NCBI GenBank assembly: GCA_964402685.1 | Contig: CAYODE010000243.1 | Span: 1 to 5,144 of the forward strand | Direction: 5' to 3' | From: Aestuariivita sp964402685 | GTDB taxonomy: Bacteria; Pseudomonadota; Alphaproteobacteria; Rhodobacterales; Rhodobacteraceae | Length of the DNA stretch: 5,144 bases | In this document: in pieces, positions 5,141-5,144 of the stretch | Position numbering within the stretch: the first letter of the stretch is position 1 | Layout of the letters: every line of letters starts with the position of its first letter | Notes under the pieces: generated by a model | Databases searched by the model: none | Seen by the model: the letters and a program-made list of their open reading frames with translations, nothing else | What the model was told of the DNA's origin: nothing | Position numbers and translations under genes: made by a program

Positions 5141-5144
5141 ATTG

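Overview
The window reads as an ordinary chromosomal segment of an alphaproteobacterium, most likely a member of the Rhodobacteraceae (Roseobacter/Rhodobacter group). This is inferred from the moderately GC-rich coding sequence, a DinB polymerase carrying an N-terminal four-cysteine zinc ribbon, and the style of the PyrF and ClpB proteins. It was not tested by any search. Five protein-coding genes fill most of the 5.1 kb. I see no mobile element, CRISPR array, tRNA or rRNA.

Layout. (1) 1-1262, minus strand: the first 420 codons of clpB, the heat-shock disaggregase, cut by the left edge of the window. It has a good ribosome binding site, a foldable GC-rich leader and a convincing RpoH (sigma-32) type promoter at 1341-1370. 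(2) 1477-2193, plus strand: pyrF, orotidine-5'-phosphate decarboxylase, divergent from clpB. (3) 2194-2410: a convergent gene junction holding several inverted repeats and a very strong plus-strand intrinsic terminator at 2385-2410. A TATATA box lies about 50 bases upstream of the terminator, so a short independent small RNA is possible. (4) 2330-2875, minus strand: a Nudix hydrolase whose last ~32 codons run antisense through that terminator. (5) 2908-4161, plus strand: dinB, DNA polymerase IV, divergent from the Nudix gene with only 32 bases between the proposed starts. (6) 4163-5023, minus strand: an N-formylglutamate amidohydrolase family protein, convergent with dinB and separated from it by a single base. 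(7) 5048-5144: upstream DNA with a GC-rich hairpin followed by a T-rich stretch on the plus strand.

How the genes relate. They do not form one operon; every neighbouring pair is divergent or convergent. The Nudix hydrolase and DinB make a thematically sensible divergent pair (possible nucleotide-pool cleaning beside translesion synthesis), but that link is inference. ClpB handles protein aggregates after heat stress, PyrF makes UMP, and the amidohydrolase probably releases formate from an N-formyl amino acid.

I do not see an undescribed multi-gene system. The observations most worth a second look are the candidate small RNA and terminator embedded in the 3' end of the Nudix gene, the odd Nudix tail this creates, the DinB architecture, and the alternative base-pairing at the right edge.
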